Positions 56,105 to 64,000 of a DNA stretch of 64,000 bases are shown here, piece after piece. The DNA lies in assembly GCA_965232815.1 (NCBI GenBank), contig OZ247427.1, positions 2,976,001-3,040,000 of the forward strand, written 5' to 3'. The position numbers and the translations under genes are program-made. The stretch comes from Bin87 sp026710825. GTDB lineage: Bacteria > Chloroflexota > Dehalococcoidia > Lucifugimonadales > UBA3495. The notes beneath the pieces are model-generated. The model was not told the origin of the DNA and searched no databases. It worked only from the letters and a program-made list of their open reading frames with translations. Within the stretch, counting starts at the first letter, position 1. Every line of letters begins with the position of its first letter.

Positions 56105-56545
56105 ATGACTCAATCCGCGAGGTTGTATTTCGAAGATGTTGAGTTGGGGGATGAGATAGGCCCCGCGATCGTGTCGGTTGCCGACGATCAGGTGGTGGAC
56201 TTCTGCTCACTTTGGGGAAATCCCGCCCCCAACCGGTTCACCGACCAAGAACAGGCCGAAAAGGTGGGCCTGTCAGAGCCGATCGTCCCGGGCATTATGT
56301 CAATGGCCCTGGTGTCGCGAGTACTTACCGACTGGGCCGGCGCGGGAACGGTAGAAGACCTGGACCTGGTGTTTCGGGGCACGATCCCGCACAACCAACC
56401 GCTGCATGTGGGCTTTCAGATCAGTGATACCGACCAGGACGAATCGGGCAACCACATACAGTGCGACATCACCATGACCGGCCCCGTACCCGACCGCCCG
56501 TACATCATCGGCACGGCCAGGCTAAATCTGCCCTCGAGGGGCTGA
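56105..56545 (+). CDS. MaoC-like dehydratase, second of a pair
   Basis: A 146-residue hot-dog protein, homologous to the MaoC group. It begins YFEDVELGDEIGPAIVSVADDQVVDFCSLWGNPAPNRFTDQEQAEKVGLSEPIVPGIMSMALVSRVLTDW. This contains a variant of the hydratase motif, N-P-x-x-x-x-x-D and the P-G-x-x-S-M-A segment that corresponds to the HG-M region with His replaced by Pro. The start at 56105 follows a short gap from the first MaoC gene. Together they probably form an obligate heterodimer; the specific acyl-CoA substrate is unknown. Confidence 0.87.
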   Translation: MTQSARLYFEDVELGDEIGPAIVSVADDQVVDFCSLWGNPAPNRFTDQEQAEKVGLSEPIVPGIMSMALVSRVLTDWAGAGTVEDLDLVFRGTIPHNQPLHVGFQISDTDQDESGNHIQCDITMTGPVPDRPYIIGTARLNLPSRG

Positions 56546-56613
56546 GACGCGACTGCCAAGCGGTCAGTCTCCACTCCTGACTTCCACCCGAGAAACGGAG
56601 TAAACGCTCTCAG

Positions 56614-57531
56614 ATGCTCGATAAACTTCGTCAAATCGCCATGATGGTGGAAGACCTGCCCGGGGCGGTCGACCTCTACGGCCGGGTACTTGGGATGGAG
56701 CCGTCGCGCACGGGCACACTACCGGCGTTTGGACTTGACAACGCGGTGCTGCCCGCTGGTAACGGCACGTTCGTCGAACTCCTTGCGCCCAACAGTCCGG
56801 ATTCGGCGGGAGCGCGATTTTTGCAGCGGCGCGGGGCCGCTCCCTACCTGATTATCTTCGAAACCAAAGAATACGATCGCCTGATTCCGCACCTACGCGA
56901 TCTAGGCGTGCGGATCACGGGGGAGACCGAGCACGACGGATCGAGGTCTGCGTTTTTGCATCCGTCATCGTGCAATGGCGCATTCATCGAGGTGATAGAG
57001 GTCACGGATTTGCGAAACGCCTGGCCCGCGGCCGGGGACAACTGGGAGCATTCGGATCACAGTCCCGGGACAACCCAGCTGCGGCAGGTCGCCGTCATAG
57101 TCCATGACCTCGATGCCGCCATCGCTCATTGGAGCGCGCTTTTCGGCCTGCAACCCACCCGTAGGTTCCAGATAAGCTTCACCGACCTGGAAATCGCCGT
57201 GCTTCCGCTGGAAGGACGGGACACGTTTATCGAGCTGGCGCAGCCCACCAGCGACGATTCGCCGTCCGGCAGGTTTCTGGCACGGTACGGCGAGGGCATC
57301 TACCTGACCATCTACGAGATTGAAGACTCGCTGGCGACTGACGCTCAACTCCAGACATTGGACGGTCTGCGGTTCACGACCTCTCGCCGCACCGATAACT
57401 ATGTCAACCTGGGTTTCAACAGCATCTGGCTGCATCCGGCGACATTCGAGGGCGCATTCACGCAGCTTTCGCAGGTGCTGGACGCCGAGAATCCGTGGCC
57501 ACCAGCCGGCGACGACTGGTACCGGAGTTAG
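56614..57531 (+). CDS. Double VOC-domain protein
   Basis: A 305-residue protein with two VOC modules, of which the first (KLRQIAMMVEDLPGAVDLYGRVLGM) and the second (TTQLRQVAVIVHDLDAAIAHWSALFGL) are clear paralogues. Each half ends with a FIEV or FTQL type strand and AWPAAGDNW or PWPPAGDDW. The glyoxalase/methylmalonyl-CoA epimerase fold is sure. Typical His metal ligands at the module starts are replaced by Gln/Ala (RQIAMMV, RQVAVIV), so metal-dependent catalysis is uncertain. It lies between the MaoC pair and the ABC ATPase, with a seven-base gap to the latter. Confidence 0.85.
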   Translation: MLDKLRQIAMMVEDLPGAVDLYGRVLGMEPSRTGTLPAFGLDNAVLPAGNGTFVELLAPNSPDSAGARFLQRRGAAPYLIIFETKEYDRLIPHLRDLGVRITGETEHDGSRSAFLHPSSCNGAFIEVIEVTDLRNAWPAAGDNWEHSDHSPGTTQLRQVAVIVHDLDAAIAHWSALFGLQPTRRFQISFTDLEIAVLPLEGRDTFIELAQPTSDDSPSGRFLARYGEGIYLTIYEIEDSLATDAQLQTLDGLRFTTSRRTDNYVNLGFNSIWLHPATFEGAFTQLSQVLDAENPWPPAGDDWYRS

Positions 57532-57537
57532 GGGCTG

Positions 57538-58401
57538 ATGCGCGCCCCAACTCTGCCGGAGGCTCACGGCCACGCTCATTCCAGGGACGGGCAGACGCAT
57601 GCCCATGAGGTCTATACGCACCAAGCCGTGGCATTCCAGAACGTGGGCGTGGAGTATGGCCCGACCGTGGCTCTGCATGGGGTGTCATTCTCCATAGAGA
57701 ATGGAAGCTTCTCCGGAATAATTGGCCCCAACGGCGGCGGCAAATCCACTCTCCTCAAAACGATAGTGGGTTTAGTGAACCCGACGCATGGCCAGGTCCT
57801 GGTGGACGGACGGCCCAGCCACCGTATGCGCCGAACGATAGGATTCGTTCCCCAGTTAGAGCAGGTGGACTGGAACTTCCCGGCCACGGTGTGGGACGTG
57901 GTGATGATGGGACTCACCCCCAGCCGGGGCCTGTTCCGCGGCCACAGCAAGGCAAACAAGGACGCGGCCGCTGAGGCGCTGGCAACCGTGGATTTGACGG
58001 ACCTGAGGCAGAGAGGAATTGGTCAACTCTCCGGCGGGCAGCGACGGCGAGCGCTATTGGCCCGCGCCATTGCGTCGAAACCCTCGCTATTGCTGCTGGA
58101 CGAGCCCTTGACCGGGCTGGATCCCAGCGCGCAACATCGATTCCTCGATATCATCGACGCCTTGCGCGAGGTGGGGACCACGGTCCTCATGTGTACCCAC
58201 AACCTCACCTGCGTATCTGCCCGGGCGAGCGACGTTGCGGTGATCAACGGGCAATTGATCGCCTATGGCCCTCCGGACGAGGTGTTGTTGGAATCGGTGC
58301 TTGCGGACGCGTTCGGGCATCAGCTGGTCGTCCACGCCTCAGGGGAAGCGTTCGCCCTGCACCATCACGATCACCGGCCAGAGTGGCCCGGGCGCCAGTA
58401 A
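57538..58401 (+). CDS. ABC transporter ATP-binding protein, zinc/manganese type
   Basis: A 287-residue ABC ATPase of the ZnuC/MntB metal uptake family. Walker A is GPNGGGKST (about residue 63), Q-loop VPQLEQVDWNFP, signature LSGGQRRRALLARAIA, Walker B LLLLDEPLTGLDP, and the switch His in CTHNLTCV. Both ends are histidine-rich (HGHAHSRDGQTHAHEVYTHQ at the N-terminus, ALHHHDHRP at the C-terminus), which suits metal binding. No permease or solute-binding protein gene is next to it, which is unusual for such a transporter. The start lies seven bases after the VOC gene. Confidence 0.92.
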   Translation: MRAPTLPEAHGHAHSRDGQTHAHEVYTHQAVAFQNVGVEYGPTVALHGVSFSIENGSFSGIIGPNGGGKSTLLKTIVGLVNPTHGQVLVDGRPSHRMRRTIGFVPQLEQVDWNFPATVWDVVMMGLTPSRGLFRGHSKANKDAAAEALATVDLTDLRQRGIGQLSGGQRRRALLARAIASKPSLLLLDEPLTGLDPSAQHRFLDIIDALREVGTTVLMCTHNLTCVSARASDVAVINGQLIAYGPPDEVLLESVLADAFGHQLVVHASGEAFALHHHDHRPEWPGRQ

Positions 58402-58791
58402 AGCGCAACCGGCGGTCACGGCGGCCGGCGCTACTGCGCAAGGCTGCCGGGTGTGCTTATCGGCTGATCGCTCGGCCGTTCTGCTGCATGTGGGCGTCAA
58501 CATGAGCCGCGAGTCAGACCGGGACCGCCTTTCGCCCATAAGTATCTGGGATTGGTGGAGGGACAGTCGCCGGCAATCTGGAGCGTCCCACCGCGAGGAT
58601 GCGGGGCATATGTGACTGCGACGGTTACGGTCGCCGTCAACATGGTGGTTGGCCCGTTCATGTCCGCCTATCTACTCGCCCGAAGGAAACGCAGGGCGAA
58701 TTGGCCTGCGGCCGGTCGCCAAACCTGTTAACATGTTACGCCAGCAATTTACGACGACCTCCCACGAGGTCCGACCAGTCAGGAGACCAAG
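58402..58791. other. Gap after the ABC ATPase gene
   Basis: This 390-base gap has no confident gene. A frame from the GTG at 58612 to the TAA at 58729 encodes a short hydrophobic stretch (VTATVTVAVNMVVGPFMSAY, then a basic tail). That might be a remnant of a membrane permease expected beside the ATPase, but it is too short to identify. Confidence 0.4.
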
Positions 58792-59640
58792 ATGTACGAC
58801 CTGAGCGGCAAGACAGCCCTGGTAACCGGAGCCGGTGGACGCCACGGCATTGGGCGCGCCATCGCCACACGACTCGCCTCGGAGGGCGCGGACGTTGTGG
58901 TCACCGACGTAGAGGCATCCCTGGATGCCATACGCACCGAGGACCGTCTCGACGGATGGGAAGGTCTGCCCAGCGTCGTCAAGGAAATCCAGGACATGGG
59001 CCGCCGCAGCGTGGGGCTGTACTACGACGTGGCGGACAGCGGTCAGGTGGACGCCATGGTGTCCGATACACTCGGCGAGTTTGGCAAGATCGATATCCTG
59101 GTGAACAACGCCGGATCGCGGCCTGGTCGCGACCGGGTGCTGATAGTGGAAATGGAGGAAGACGCGTTCGACGACGTGATGCGCGTCAACGTTCGCGGGA
59201 CGTATCTGGTGAGCCGGGCCGTTTGCCGGCACATGGTCGACCGGGGAGGCCCGGGCAAGATCATCAACATATCCTCCGGCGCTGGGAAACGCGGGATTGC
59301 CCGATATGGGGCATATTGCGCCAGCAAGTTCGCGGTCATCGGATTCACCCAATCTCTGGCCCATGAGATGGCGCCCTACCGAGTCAACGTGAACGCGATT
59401 TGCCCCGGTCTCGTCGATACCGAGCGCGTTGATTTCATAGCTGCGGCACTGGCCCCGGAGGGCACTTCAGGCGAGGAGCACCGCGCCCTGATGGTCCGCG
59501 AACGCGAGACCCGCGTCCCGTTGGGACGGATCGCGCAGGGCGACGACATCGCCCGTATGGCGGCGTTTTTGTCATCAGCGGAGTCGGACTACATGACGGG
59601 TCTCAGCATCAGTGTGTCCGGCGGATCCGAGATGAGCTAG
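58792..59640 (+). CDS. Short-chain dehydrogenase/reductase
   Basis: A 282-residue NAD(P)-dependent SDR. It has TALVTGAGGRHGIGRAIATRL for the cofactor, VVVTDVEAS, ILVNNAGSRPGR, NISSGAGKRG with the catalytic Ser, and YGAYCASKFAVIGFTQSLAHE with Tyr and Lys, and ends with YMTGLSISVSGGSEM as is usual. The inserted loop after VTDVEAS, with EDRLDGWEGLPSVVKEIQ, is typical of a subgroup of Chloroflexi and actinobacterial SDRs. AGGAG lies six bases before the ATG. It is 46 bases upstream of gatC, but no functional link is apparent. Confidence 0.93.
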   Translation: MYDLSGKTALVTGAGGRHGIGRAIATRLASEGADVVVTDVEASLDAIRTEDRLDGWEGLPSVVKEIQDMGRRSVGLYYDVADSGQVDAMVSDTLGEFGKIDILVNNAGSRPGRDRVLIVEMEEDAFDDVMRVNVRGTYLVSRAVCRHMVDRGGPGKIINISSGAGKRGIARYGAYCASKFAVIGFTQSLAHEMAPYRVNVNAICPGLVDTERVDFIAAALAPEGTSGEEHRALMVRERETRVPLGRIAQGDDIARMAAFLSSAESDYMTGLSISVSGGSEMS

Positions 59641-59686
59641 ACGAGTCTTCCTGGCTCAACGACGAAACCGATCTTGACGTGTCGAA

Positions 59687-59977
59687 ATGCCCATAGACCG
59701 TGAGCAAGTGGAACACATCGCGGCCCTGGCCCGCATATCGCTGAGCGAGGGCGAAACGGAGTCGTTCGCACAGCAGTTATCGGATATCCTGGACCAGTTC
59801 GAGGTTTTGCAGAGTCTCGACACCACCGGCGTAACCCCAACAGCACACGTTGCCGGGCTGGACAATGTGATGCGGGACGATGAGCCGGGGAGCAGCCTGG
59901 AATCCGAGGAAAGCTTGCTCAACGCTCCGCGGCGCCGGGGCGACTTATTCCAAGTGCGCGCTGTTCTGGACGAATGA
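59687..59977 (+). CDS. gatC: Aspartyl/glutamyl-tRNA amidotransferase subunit C
   Basis: A 96-residue GatC, the small chaperone-like subunit of the transamidase that converts Glu-tRNA(Gln), or Asp-tRNA(Asn), to the amide form. It starts with MPIDREQVEHIAALARISLSEGE, then FAQQLSDILDQFEVLQSLDTTGV and PTAHV, and ends with LFQVRAVLDE, all typical. Its TGA overlaps the gatA ATG by four bases (59974-59977), so the two are coupled. gatB is not in the window and must lie elsewhere if the complex is complete. Confidence 0.93.
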   Translation: MPIDREQVEHIAALARISLSEGETESFAQQLSDILDQFEVLQSLDTTGVTPTAHVAGLDNVMRDDEPGSSLESEESLLNAPRRRGDLFQVRAVLDE

Positions 59978-61452
59978 CCGTGCCTCATCACGCCACGAAC
60001 CACCTGTGGCAACTGACCGTTGCCGAGGCGTCCCGACTGCTGGCCGCCAAAGAGATCAGCAGCGTCGAACTAACACGGTCGTTCCTCCAGCGAATCGAGG
60101 AGGTTGACGACCTACTGTCCGCGTACATCACCGTTACGGCTGACGCAGCGCTGCTGCAGGCTCAGGAAGCAGACCGGCGCATCGCAGCGGGCGAGTCCAC
60201 CGCTCTCACCGGTATCCCAATGCAAATCAAGGATTTGCTGTGCACCGAAGGTACCACCACCACCTGCGCGTCGCGGATGCTGGAGGGTTATGTCCCGGTG
60301 TACAACGCCACGGCGGTGGGCCGACTGCGCGAGCAAGGAGCAGTCCTGCTCGGCAAGGGCAACATGGATGAGTTCGGCATGGGTTCGTCCACGGAGAATT
60401 CCGCATTTTTCCCCACCAGGAACCCGTGGGACACCGAACGGGTGCCCGGAGGAAGCAGCGGAGGCTCAGCGGCGGCGGTGGCGGCCGGTGAGGCAGCATT
60501 CGCGCTCGGCACGGACACGGGCGGCAGCATACGGCAACCCGCGTCGTTCTGCGGGGTTACCGGGCTGAAACCGACCTATGGGCGCGTCAGTCGCTATGGG
60601 CTGGTGGCCTACGCATCATCGCTGGACCAAGTCGGCCCCATCGCCCGGGACGCCGTGGACTGCGCCATGATCCTGGAGGCCATCGCCGGACAAGACCGAT
60701 TCGATGCCACCTCGCTGCCCGTTCCAGTGCCAGACTATCGGGCTGGCCTGCCCGCAGACATTTCGGGGCTCCGCGTGGGAGTGCCCAGCGAATATTTCGC
60801 CGAGGGCATGGATGCCGGCGTGCGAACGGCCGTAACCGCCGCGATTGACCGGTTGGCCGATCTGGGCGCGGAACTGCGCGAGGTTTCCCTTCCGACGACC
60901 GAGTACGCGCTGGCATGCTACTACATCATCGCGCCGTCCGAATGCTCGGCGAATCTGGCACGGTACGATGGGGTGAAGTATGGCTACTCCCATCAGGGCG
61001 ACGGCGATATGTGGGAGGCCATGGAGCGCACCCGGCAGCATGGGTTCGGCCCGGAAGTTAAACGCAGGATCATGCTTGGCGCGTTTGCGCTTTCCTCCGG
61101 ATACTACGATGCCTACTACCACAAGGCCCAACAGGTTCGAACGCTGATCCGCGAAGACTTTGACCGGGTATTCCAGGAGGTCGACGCGCTGGCAGCGCCG
61201 GTTTCGCCGCTGGTGGCGTTCCCCATCGGAGAGCGAACCGACGACCCGGTGCGCATGTACCTGGTGGACGTGTACACGCTGCCAGTGAACATAGCGGGGC
61301 TGCCTGCCATGTCGGTGCCATGCGGATTCAGCGATGGCTTGCCTGTGGGATTGCAACTCATCGGGCCGCACCTATCCGAGGGCCGGCTGTTGAATATTGC
61401 TCACGCCTACCAGCAGGCGACGGAGTGGCACAACGACAGGCCGTCGCTCTGA
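59974..61452 (+). CDS. gatA: Aspartyl/glutamyl-tRNA amidotransferase subunit A
   Basis: A 492-residue amidase-family subunit that releases ammonia from glutamine for tRNA amidation. The amidase signature is complete: GIPMQIKDLLCTEGTTTTCASRML with the catalytic Lys, LLGKGNMDEFGMGSSTENS, and VPGGSSGGSAAAVAAGEAAFALGTDTGGSIRQPASFCGVTGLKPTYGRVSRYGL with the two serines. Length is normal. It follows gatC with an ATGA-type overlap and precedes asnS by about 100 bases, where a separate promoter lies. Confidence 0.95.
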   Translation: MTVPHHATNHLWQLTVAEASRLLAAKEISSVELTRSFLQRIEEVDDLLSAYITVTADAALLQAQEADRRIAAGESTALTGIPMQIKDLLCTEGTTTTCASRMLEGYVPVYNATAVGRLREQGAVLLGKGNMDEFGMGSSTENSAFFPTRNPWDTERVPGGSSGGSAAAVAAGEAAFALGTDTGGSIRQPASFCGVTGLKPTYGRVSRYGLVAYASSLDQVGPIARDAVDCAMILEAIAGQDRFDATSLPVPVPDYRAGLPADISGLRVGVPSEYFAEGMDAGVRTAVTAAIDRLADLGAELREVSLPTTEYALACYYIIAPSECSANLARYDGVKYGYSHQGDGDMWEAMERTRQHGFGPEVKRRIMLGAFALSSGYYDAYYHKAQQVRTLIREDFDRVFQEVDALAAPVSPLVAFPIGERTDDPVRMYLVDVYTLPVNIAGLPAMSVPCGFSDGLPVGLQLIGPHLSEGRLLNIAHAYQQATEWHNDRPSL

Positions 61453-61507
61453 CCTGACTACGGTGATCCAGGCACCGCAAATTGCGAGCCAGGTGTGACG
61501 GGTCGTG

Positions 61508-61516
61508 TGCTAGAAT
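61508..61516 (+). promoter_or_regulatory. Extended -10 promoter for asnS
   Basis: TGCTAGAAT, the same extended -10 word as before RNase D. It is 34 bases before the asnS ATG, which has a GGGAGG ribosome site. Confidence 0.6.
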
Positions 61517-61549
61517 CCGATTATCATCCCTAACGGGAGGTTCCTCGGT

Positions 61550-62953
61550 ATGCCTACTTCCGGACGCGCTCGCATCAAAGACCTCCTGTCGATTGAGCGA
61601 CTGGATGATGCGCCCAATCCCGTCTCGGTCAACGGATGGGTCAAGACCGTGCGGTCATCGGGCGGCGTATCGTTCGTTCAGATCAACGATGGGTCGAGCC
61701 TCGCTGACCTCCAGATCGTGGTGGACGCCAATTGCCCGGACTACGCGTTGGTGGACGCTCTCACCACCGGGTGCAGCGTCACCGCCTACGGAGTTTTGCA
61801 AGAATCGCTGGGCCGCGGGCAACGTTACGAAGTTGTGGCCAGCTCCATCGCCATGCTTGGCGGCGCGGATCCCGAGGAATACCCGCTCCAGAAAAAGCGG
61901 CACACGCTGGAGTTCCTGCGGGAGTTGGCGCATCTCCGTCCCAGGACCAACACGTTCGGAGCCGTGGCGCGGGTCCGGAATGCCATGGCCTTCGGCATCC
62001 ACCAGTTCTTCCAGCAGCGGGGCTTCCTGTACATCCAGACGCCGATCATCACCGCCAGCGACGCAGAGGGCGCCGGGGCGATGTTCCGGGCGACCACGCT
62101 GAACCTGGACGACCTGCCCACCGAGGGCGGGCGGGTGGACAACGACGCCGATTTCTTCGGCAGGCCGGCCTTCCTCACGGTGAGCGGCCAGCTGGAAGCG
62201 GAGATATTCGCGCAGGCGATGTCGGACGTTTACACGTTTGGGCCGACTTTCCGGGCCGAAAATTCCAACACCTCGCGGCACCTGGCCGAGTTCTGGATGG
62301 TGGAACCCGAGGTTGCGTTCTGCGATCTGGACGGCCTGGCGCAACTGGCCGAGGACTTCCTGCGCAGCATCTTTGCCTACGTGCTAGAGACCTGCCCTGA
62401 GGACATGGCGTTCTTCAACCGTTTCTACGACAAGGAACTCATCAAGACGCTGGAGGACATCGCGAACTCCGACTTCGAGCGGATGACGTACACGGAGGCG
62501 GTTCGCGTACTGGAGGGATCCGGCGAATCGTTCGAGTTCCCGGTAAGCTGGGGCGCTGACCTACAGTCGGAGCACGAACGATACCTCACAGAGCGCAAGG
62601 TGGGCAGGCCGGTCATTGTCACCGACTACCCAAGTTCGATCAAAGCCTTCTACATGCGACTGAATGAAGACGGTCAGACGGTAAGGGCCCTGGACGTACT
62701 GGTGCCGAGGATCGGCGAGATCATCGGTGGCAGCCAGCGCGAAGAGAGGCTGGACGTTTTGCAGTCGCGCATGGCGGAAGCCGGCCTGGATGACGCACCC
62801 TATTGGTGGTACCTGGACCTCCGTCGCTACGGCACCACTCCGCACGCGGGTTTCGGTCTCGGGTTCGAGCGTACCGTTCAGTTCGCCACCGGGATGCAGA
62901 ACATCAGGGACATAATCGCGTTCCCACGGACACCACGCAACGCAGAATTCTAA
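61550..62953 (+). CDS. asnS: Asparaginyl-tRNA synthetase
   Basis: A 467-residue class IIb aminoacyl-tRNA synthetase that charges tRNA(Asn). The N-terminal OB domain binds the anticodon (VSVNGWVKTVRSSGGVSFVQINDGS). The catalytic core has FGIHQFFQQRGFLYIQTPIITASDAEGAGAMFRATTL, FGPTFRAENSNTSRHLAEFWMVEPE (motif 2), and GTTPHAGFGLGFERTVQFATGMQNIRDIIAFPRTPR (motif 3). These match AsnRS and not AspRS. Its presence means the GatCA genes upstream are more likely needed for Gln-tRNA(Gln) than for Asn-tRNA(Asn). Confidence 0.95.
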   Translation: MPTSGRARIKDLLSIERLDDAPNPVSVNGWVKTVRSSGGVSFVQINDGSSLADLQIVVDANCPDYALVDALTTGCSVTAYGVLQESLGRGQRYEVVASSIAMLGGADPEEYPLQKKRHTLEFLRELAHLRPRTNTFGAVARVRNAMAFGIHQFFQQRGFLYIQTPIITASDAEGAGAMFRATTLNLDDLPTEGGRVDNDADFFGRPAFLTVSGQLEAEIFAQAMSDVYTFGPTFRAENSNTSRHLAEFWMVEPEVAFCDLDGLAQLAEDFLRSIFAYVLETCPEDMAFFNRFYDKELIKTLEDIANSDFERMTYTEAVRVLEGSGESFEFPVSWGADLQSEHERYLTERKVGRPVIVTDYPSSIKAFYMRLNEDGQTVRALDVLVPRIGEIIGGSQREERLDVLQSRMAEAGLDDAPYWWYLDLRRYGTTPHAGFGLGFERTVQFATGMQNIRDIIAFPRTPRNAEF

Positions 62954-62991
62954 ACGCGTCCCAGTAGTCTCGGCGTCCCGGGGAAGTCGCG

Positions 62992-63020
62992 TTGACGGTC
63001 TACTTGGCACGCCATATAAT
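62992..63020 (+). promoter_or_regulatory. Promoter for the split ThDP enzyme operon
   Basis: TTGACG (62992-62997), 17 bases and TATAAT (63015-63020), close to consensus; the ATG of the next gene is 66 bases on. Confidence 0.8.
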
Positions 63021-63085
63021 GCCTGCTTGACTATTATGTATTGTGTTGGCGCCGACTGCGGCGCACCGTTCAAGGAGTCTCAAGA

Positions 63086-63598
63086 ATGACAACCGAAGTC
63101 TACGATTCTATTTTGCATCCGGCTTCTCTGGTAGCCGAACTGAAGAAGAACAACGTTTCCCATGTGGTTTGGCTGCCTGACAGCGAGACCAACTTCCTCT
63201 ACAACATGATGATGGAGGAACCCACCATCGACCTAATTCCAGTGTGCCGCGAAGGCGAGACCATGGCGGTGGCGGCGGGATTGTGGGTCGGTGGCGCCAA
63301 CCCAGTGGTGTTGATTCAGAACACTGGCGTTTTCGAGGCCGGGGACTCCATACGGGGCCTCTGCCTGGACCTCAATCAGCCCCTGGTCATGTTGGTAGGC
63401 TATCGCGGCTGGACCCGGCGCGGGCTCACGCCCGACTCGGCGGGCCGGTTCATTGAGCACATTCTCCATGCATGGGGGATCAACTACTACCTGGTCGAGA
63501 CCGACGACGACGCTGACCGCATCAGCATCGCATTCGACGAGTCGCAGCGCCTCAACCGACCCGTAGCCGTACTGATCGGCACCGAGTTCGGCGCTTAG
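63086..63598 (+). CDS. ThDP-binding decarboxylase, alpha (PYR) subunit, sulfopyruvate/phosphonopyruvate decarboxylase-like
   Basis: A 170-residue protein corresponding to the PYR half of a ThDP decarboxylase, as in ComD (sulfopyruvate decarboxylase alpha) and phosphonopyruvate decarboxylase. It shows NNVSHVVWLPDSETNFLYNMM, PVCREGETMAVAAGLWVGGANPVVLIQNTGVFEAGDSIRGL with the activating Glu, and PLVMLVGYRGW. The AAGGAG site lies eight bases before the ATG at 63086. The next gene encodes the complementary PP half, so the enzyme is split into two chains. Actual substrate is unproven. Confidence 0.85.
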   Translation: MTTEVYDSILHPASLVAELKKNNVSHVVWLPDSETNFLYNMMMEEPTIDLIPVCREGETMAVAAGLWVGGANPVVLIQNTGVFEAGDSIRGLCLDLNQPLVMLVGYRGWTRRGLTPDSAGRFIEHILHAWGINYYLVETDDDADRISIAFDESQRLNRPVAVLIGTEFGA

Positions 63599-63654
63599 TC
63601 TATCGCAGCCATATCCGGCGCATCCCGAGCCCATATCTGCCAGGAGCGAATTCC

Positions 63655-64000
63655 ATGATCAACAACACCGACGCCGTCCGCGTCATTGACAACAATCGCG
63701 AAGACGCCGTCATCGTCCCCACGATGAACGCCGGCAACGTCCGGTTTGGCTTGCCCACCGTTTCAAGCAATCAGAACCTAGACCTCCCAATTTCCGGAGC
63801 CATGGGCAAGGCCAGCAACGTCGGTCTCGGCATCGCTCTGGCGCAACCGGGCCGGAAAGTCATGGTGCTGGACGGCGACGGCAGCCTGCTGATGAACTTG
63901 GGCGCACTCGTCACCACTTCGACCAAGGCTCCCAAGAACTTCTACCACTTCCTGTTCAACAACGGGGTTTATGCCGTAACCGGCGGTCAGCCAATTCCCG
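63655..64000 (+). CDS. ThDP-binding decarboxylase, beta (PP) subunit, N-terminal part
   Basis: The first 115 codons of the pyrophosphate-binding partner of the preceding gene, cut by the window end. After an N-terminal NREDAVIVPTMNAGN segment, it has DLPISGAMGKASNVGLGIALAQPGRKVMVLDGDGSLLMNLGALVTTSTKAPKNFYHFLFNNGVYAVTGGQ, with the GDG...NN Mg-ThDP motif. This matches the ComE-like beta subunit. AGGAG lies nine bases upstream of the ATG at 63655. The two subunits together would decarboxylate a 2-oxo acid such as sulfopyruvate or phosphonopyruvate. Confidence 0.87.
   Translation, partial: MINNTDAVRVIDNNREDAVIVPTMNAGNVRFGLPTVSSNQNLDLPISGAMGKASNVGLGIALAQPGRKVMVLDGDGSLLMNLGALVTTSTKAPKNFYHFLFNNGVYAVTGGQPIP

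Noticed and set aside
1..64000. Genes split by an in-frame TGA that could be selenoproteins
   Set aside because: I looked at the ends of the annotated genes and saw no case where recognisable homology continues in frame past a TGA. A systematic search was not possible.
1..64000. CRISPR arrays, integrases, transposases or phage genes
   Set aside because: No regularly spaced repeats and no recombinase or capsid-type proteins were recognised.

Overview
The window is GC-rich, densely coded bacterial chromosome with about 70 protein genes, one tRNA gene and no rRNA, prophage, IS element or CRISPR array. The gene mix fits an uncultivated Chloroflexota (Dehalococcoidia or SAR202-like) heterotroph: a dihydrolipoamide dehydrogenase, a Tat export operon, a 2-oxoacid:ferredoxin oxidoreductase, LutABC-type lactate oxidation, and many families for breaking down organic acids and acyl-CoA compounds (CaiB/BaiF CoA transferases, SDRs, M20 amidohydrolases, VOC proteins, an FMN hydroxy-acid oxidase, MaoC hydratases). 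The lineage is an inference from gene content, since no rRNA is present.

Layout. 1-4.9 kb: start of lpd, tatA, a coupled minus-strand operon (a TrmA-Maf fusion, tatB, tatC), then trxA and a selenocysteine tRNA (anticodon TCA). 5-8 kb: a small membrane protein, a methyltransferase and an exported sugar dehydrogenase. 8-11.5 kb: hydantoinase/oxoprolinase, DUF917 and an unknown protein on the minus strand. 11.5-15.3 kb: lutABC followed by a nucleotidyltransferase/HEPN pair. 15.3-22.5 kb: SRPBCC and glycerate kinase, tandem M20 hydrolases, a polyprenol-kinase-like protein, a lipoprotein and a cysteine desulfurase. 22.5-34 kb: alpha/beta hydrolase, two VOC proteins, a ThDP decarboxylase, an EVE protein, PII, an acyl-CoA ligase, DUF35 plus thiolase, an HpcH aldolase, RNase D and an M20 peptidase. 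34-40.7 kb: GNAT, TPR, hot-dog, PIG-L, TenA and hydrolase genes, an FMN oxidase and a possible small regulator with an operator-like palindrome. 40.8-50.3 kb: por operon, acetolactate-synthase-like enzyme, DUF971, FmdB zinc ribbon, FAD oxidoreductase and a double CoA transferase. 50.4-53.6 kb: a cysteinyl-tRNA synthetase fused to a glycosyltransferase, and an SDR. 53.6-55 kb: a repeat-rich, mostly noncoding island with one small unknown gene. 55-64 kb: PHP protein, two MaoC proteins, VOC, zinc/manganese-type ABC ATPase, SDR, gatCA, asnS and a split ThDP decarboxylase that runs off the end.

The genes form short operons with overlapping or nearly touching ends. Promoters resemble the sigma-70 consensus, several with an extended -10 (TGnTAGAAT or TGnTATAAT), and several convergent gene pairs share one strong hairpin terminator. 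The most notable items are the selenocysteine tRNA, the CysRS-glycosyltransferase and TrmA-Maf fusions, the double CoA transferase with one apparently inactive half, a nucleotidyltransferase/HEPN pair with a degenerate catalytic motif behind lutABC, and the repeat island. I did not find a convincing complete new defence or mobile system.
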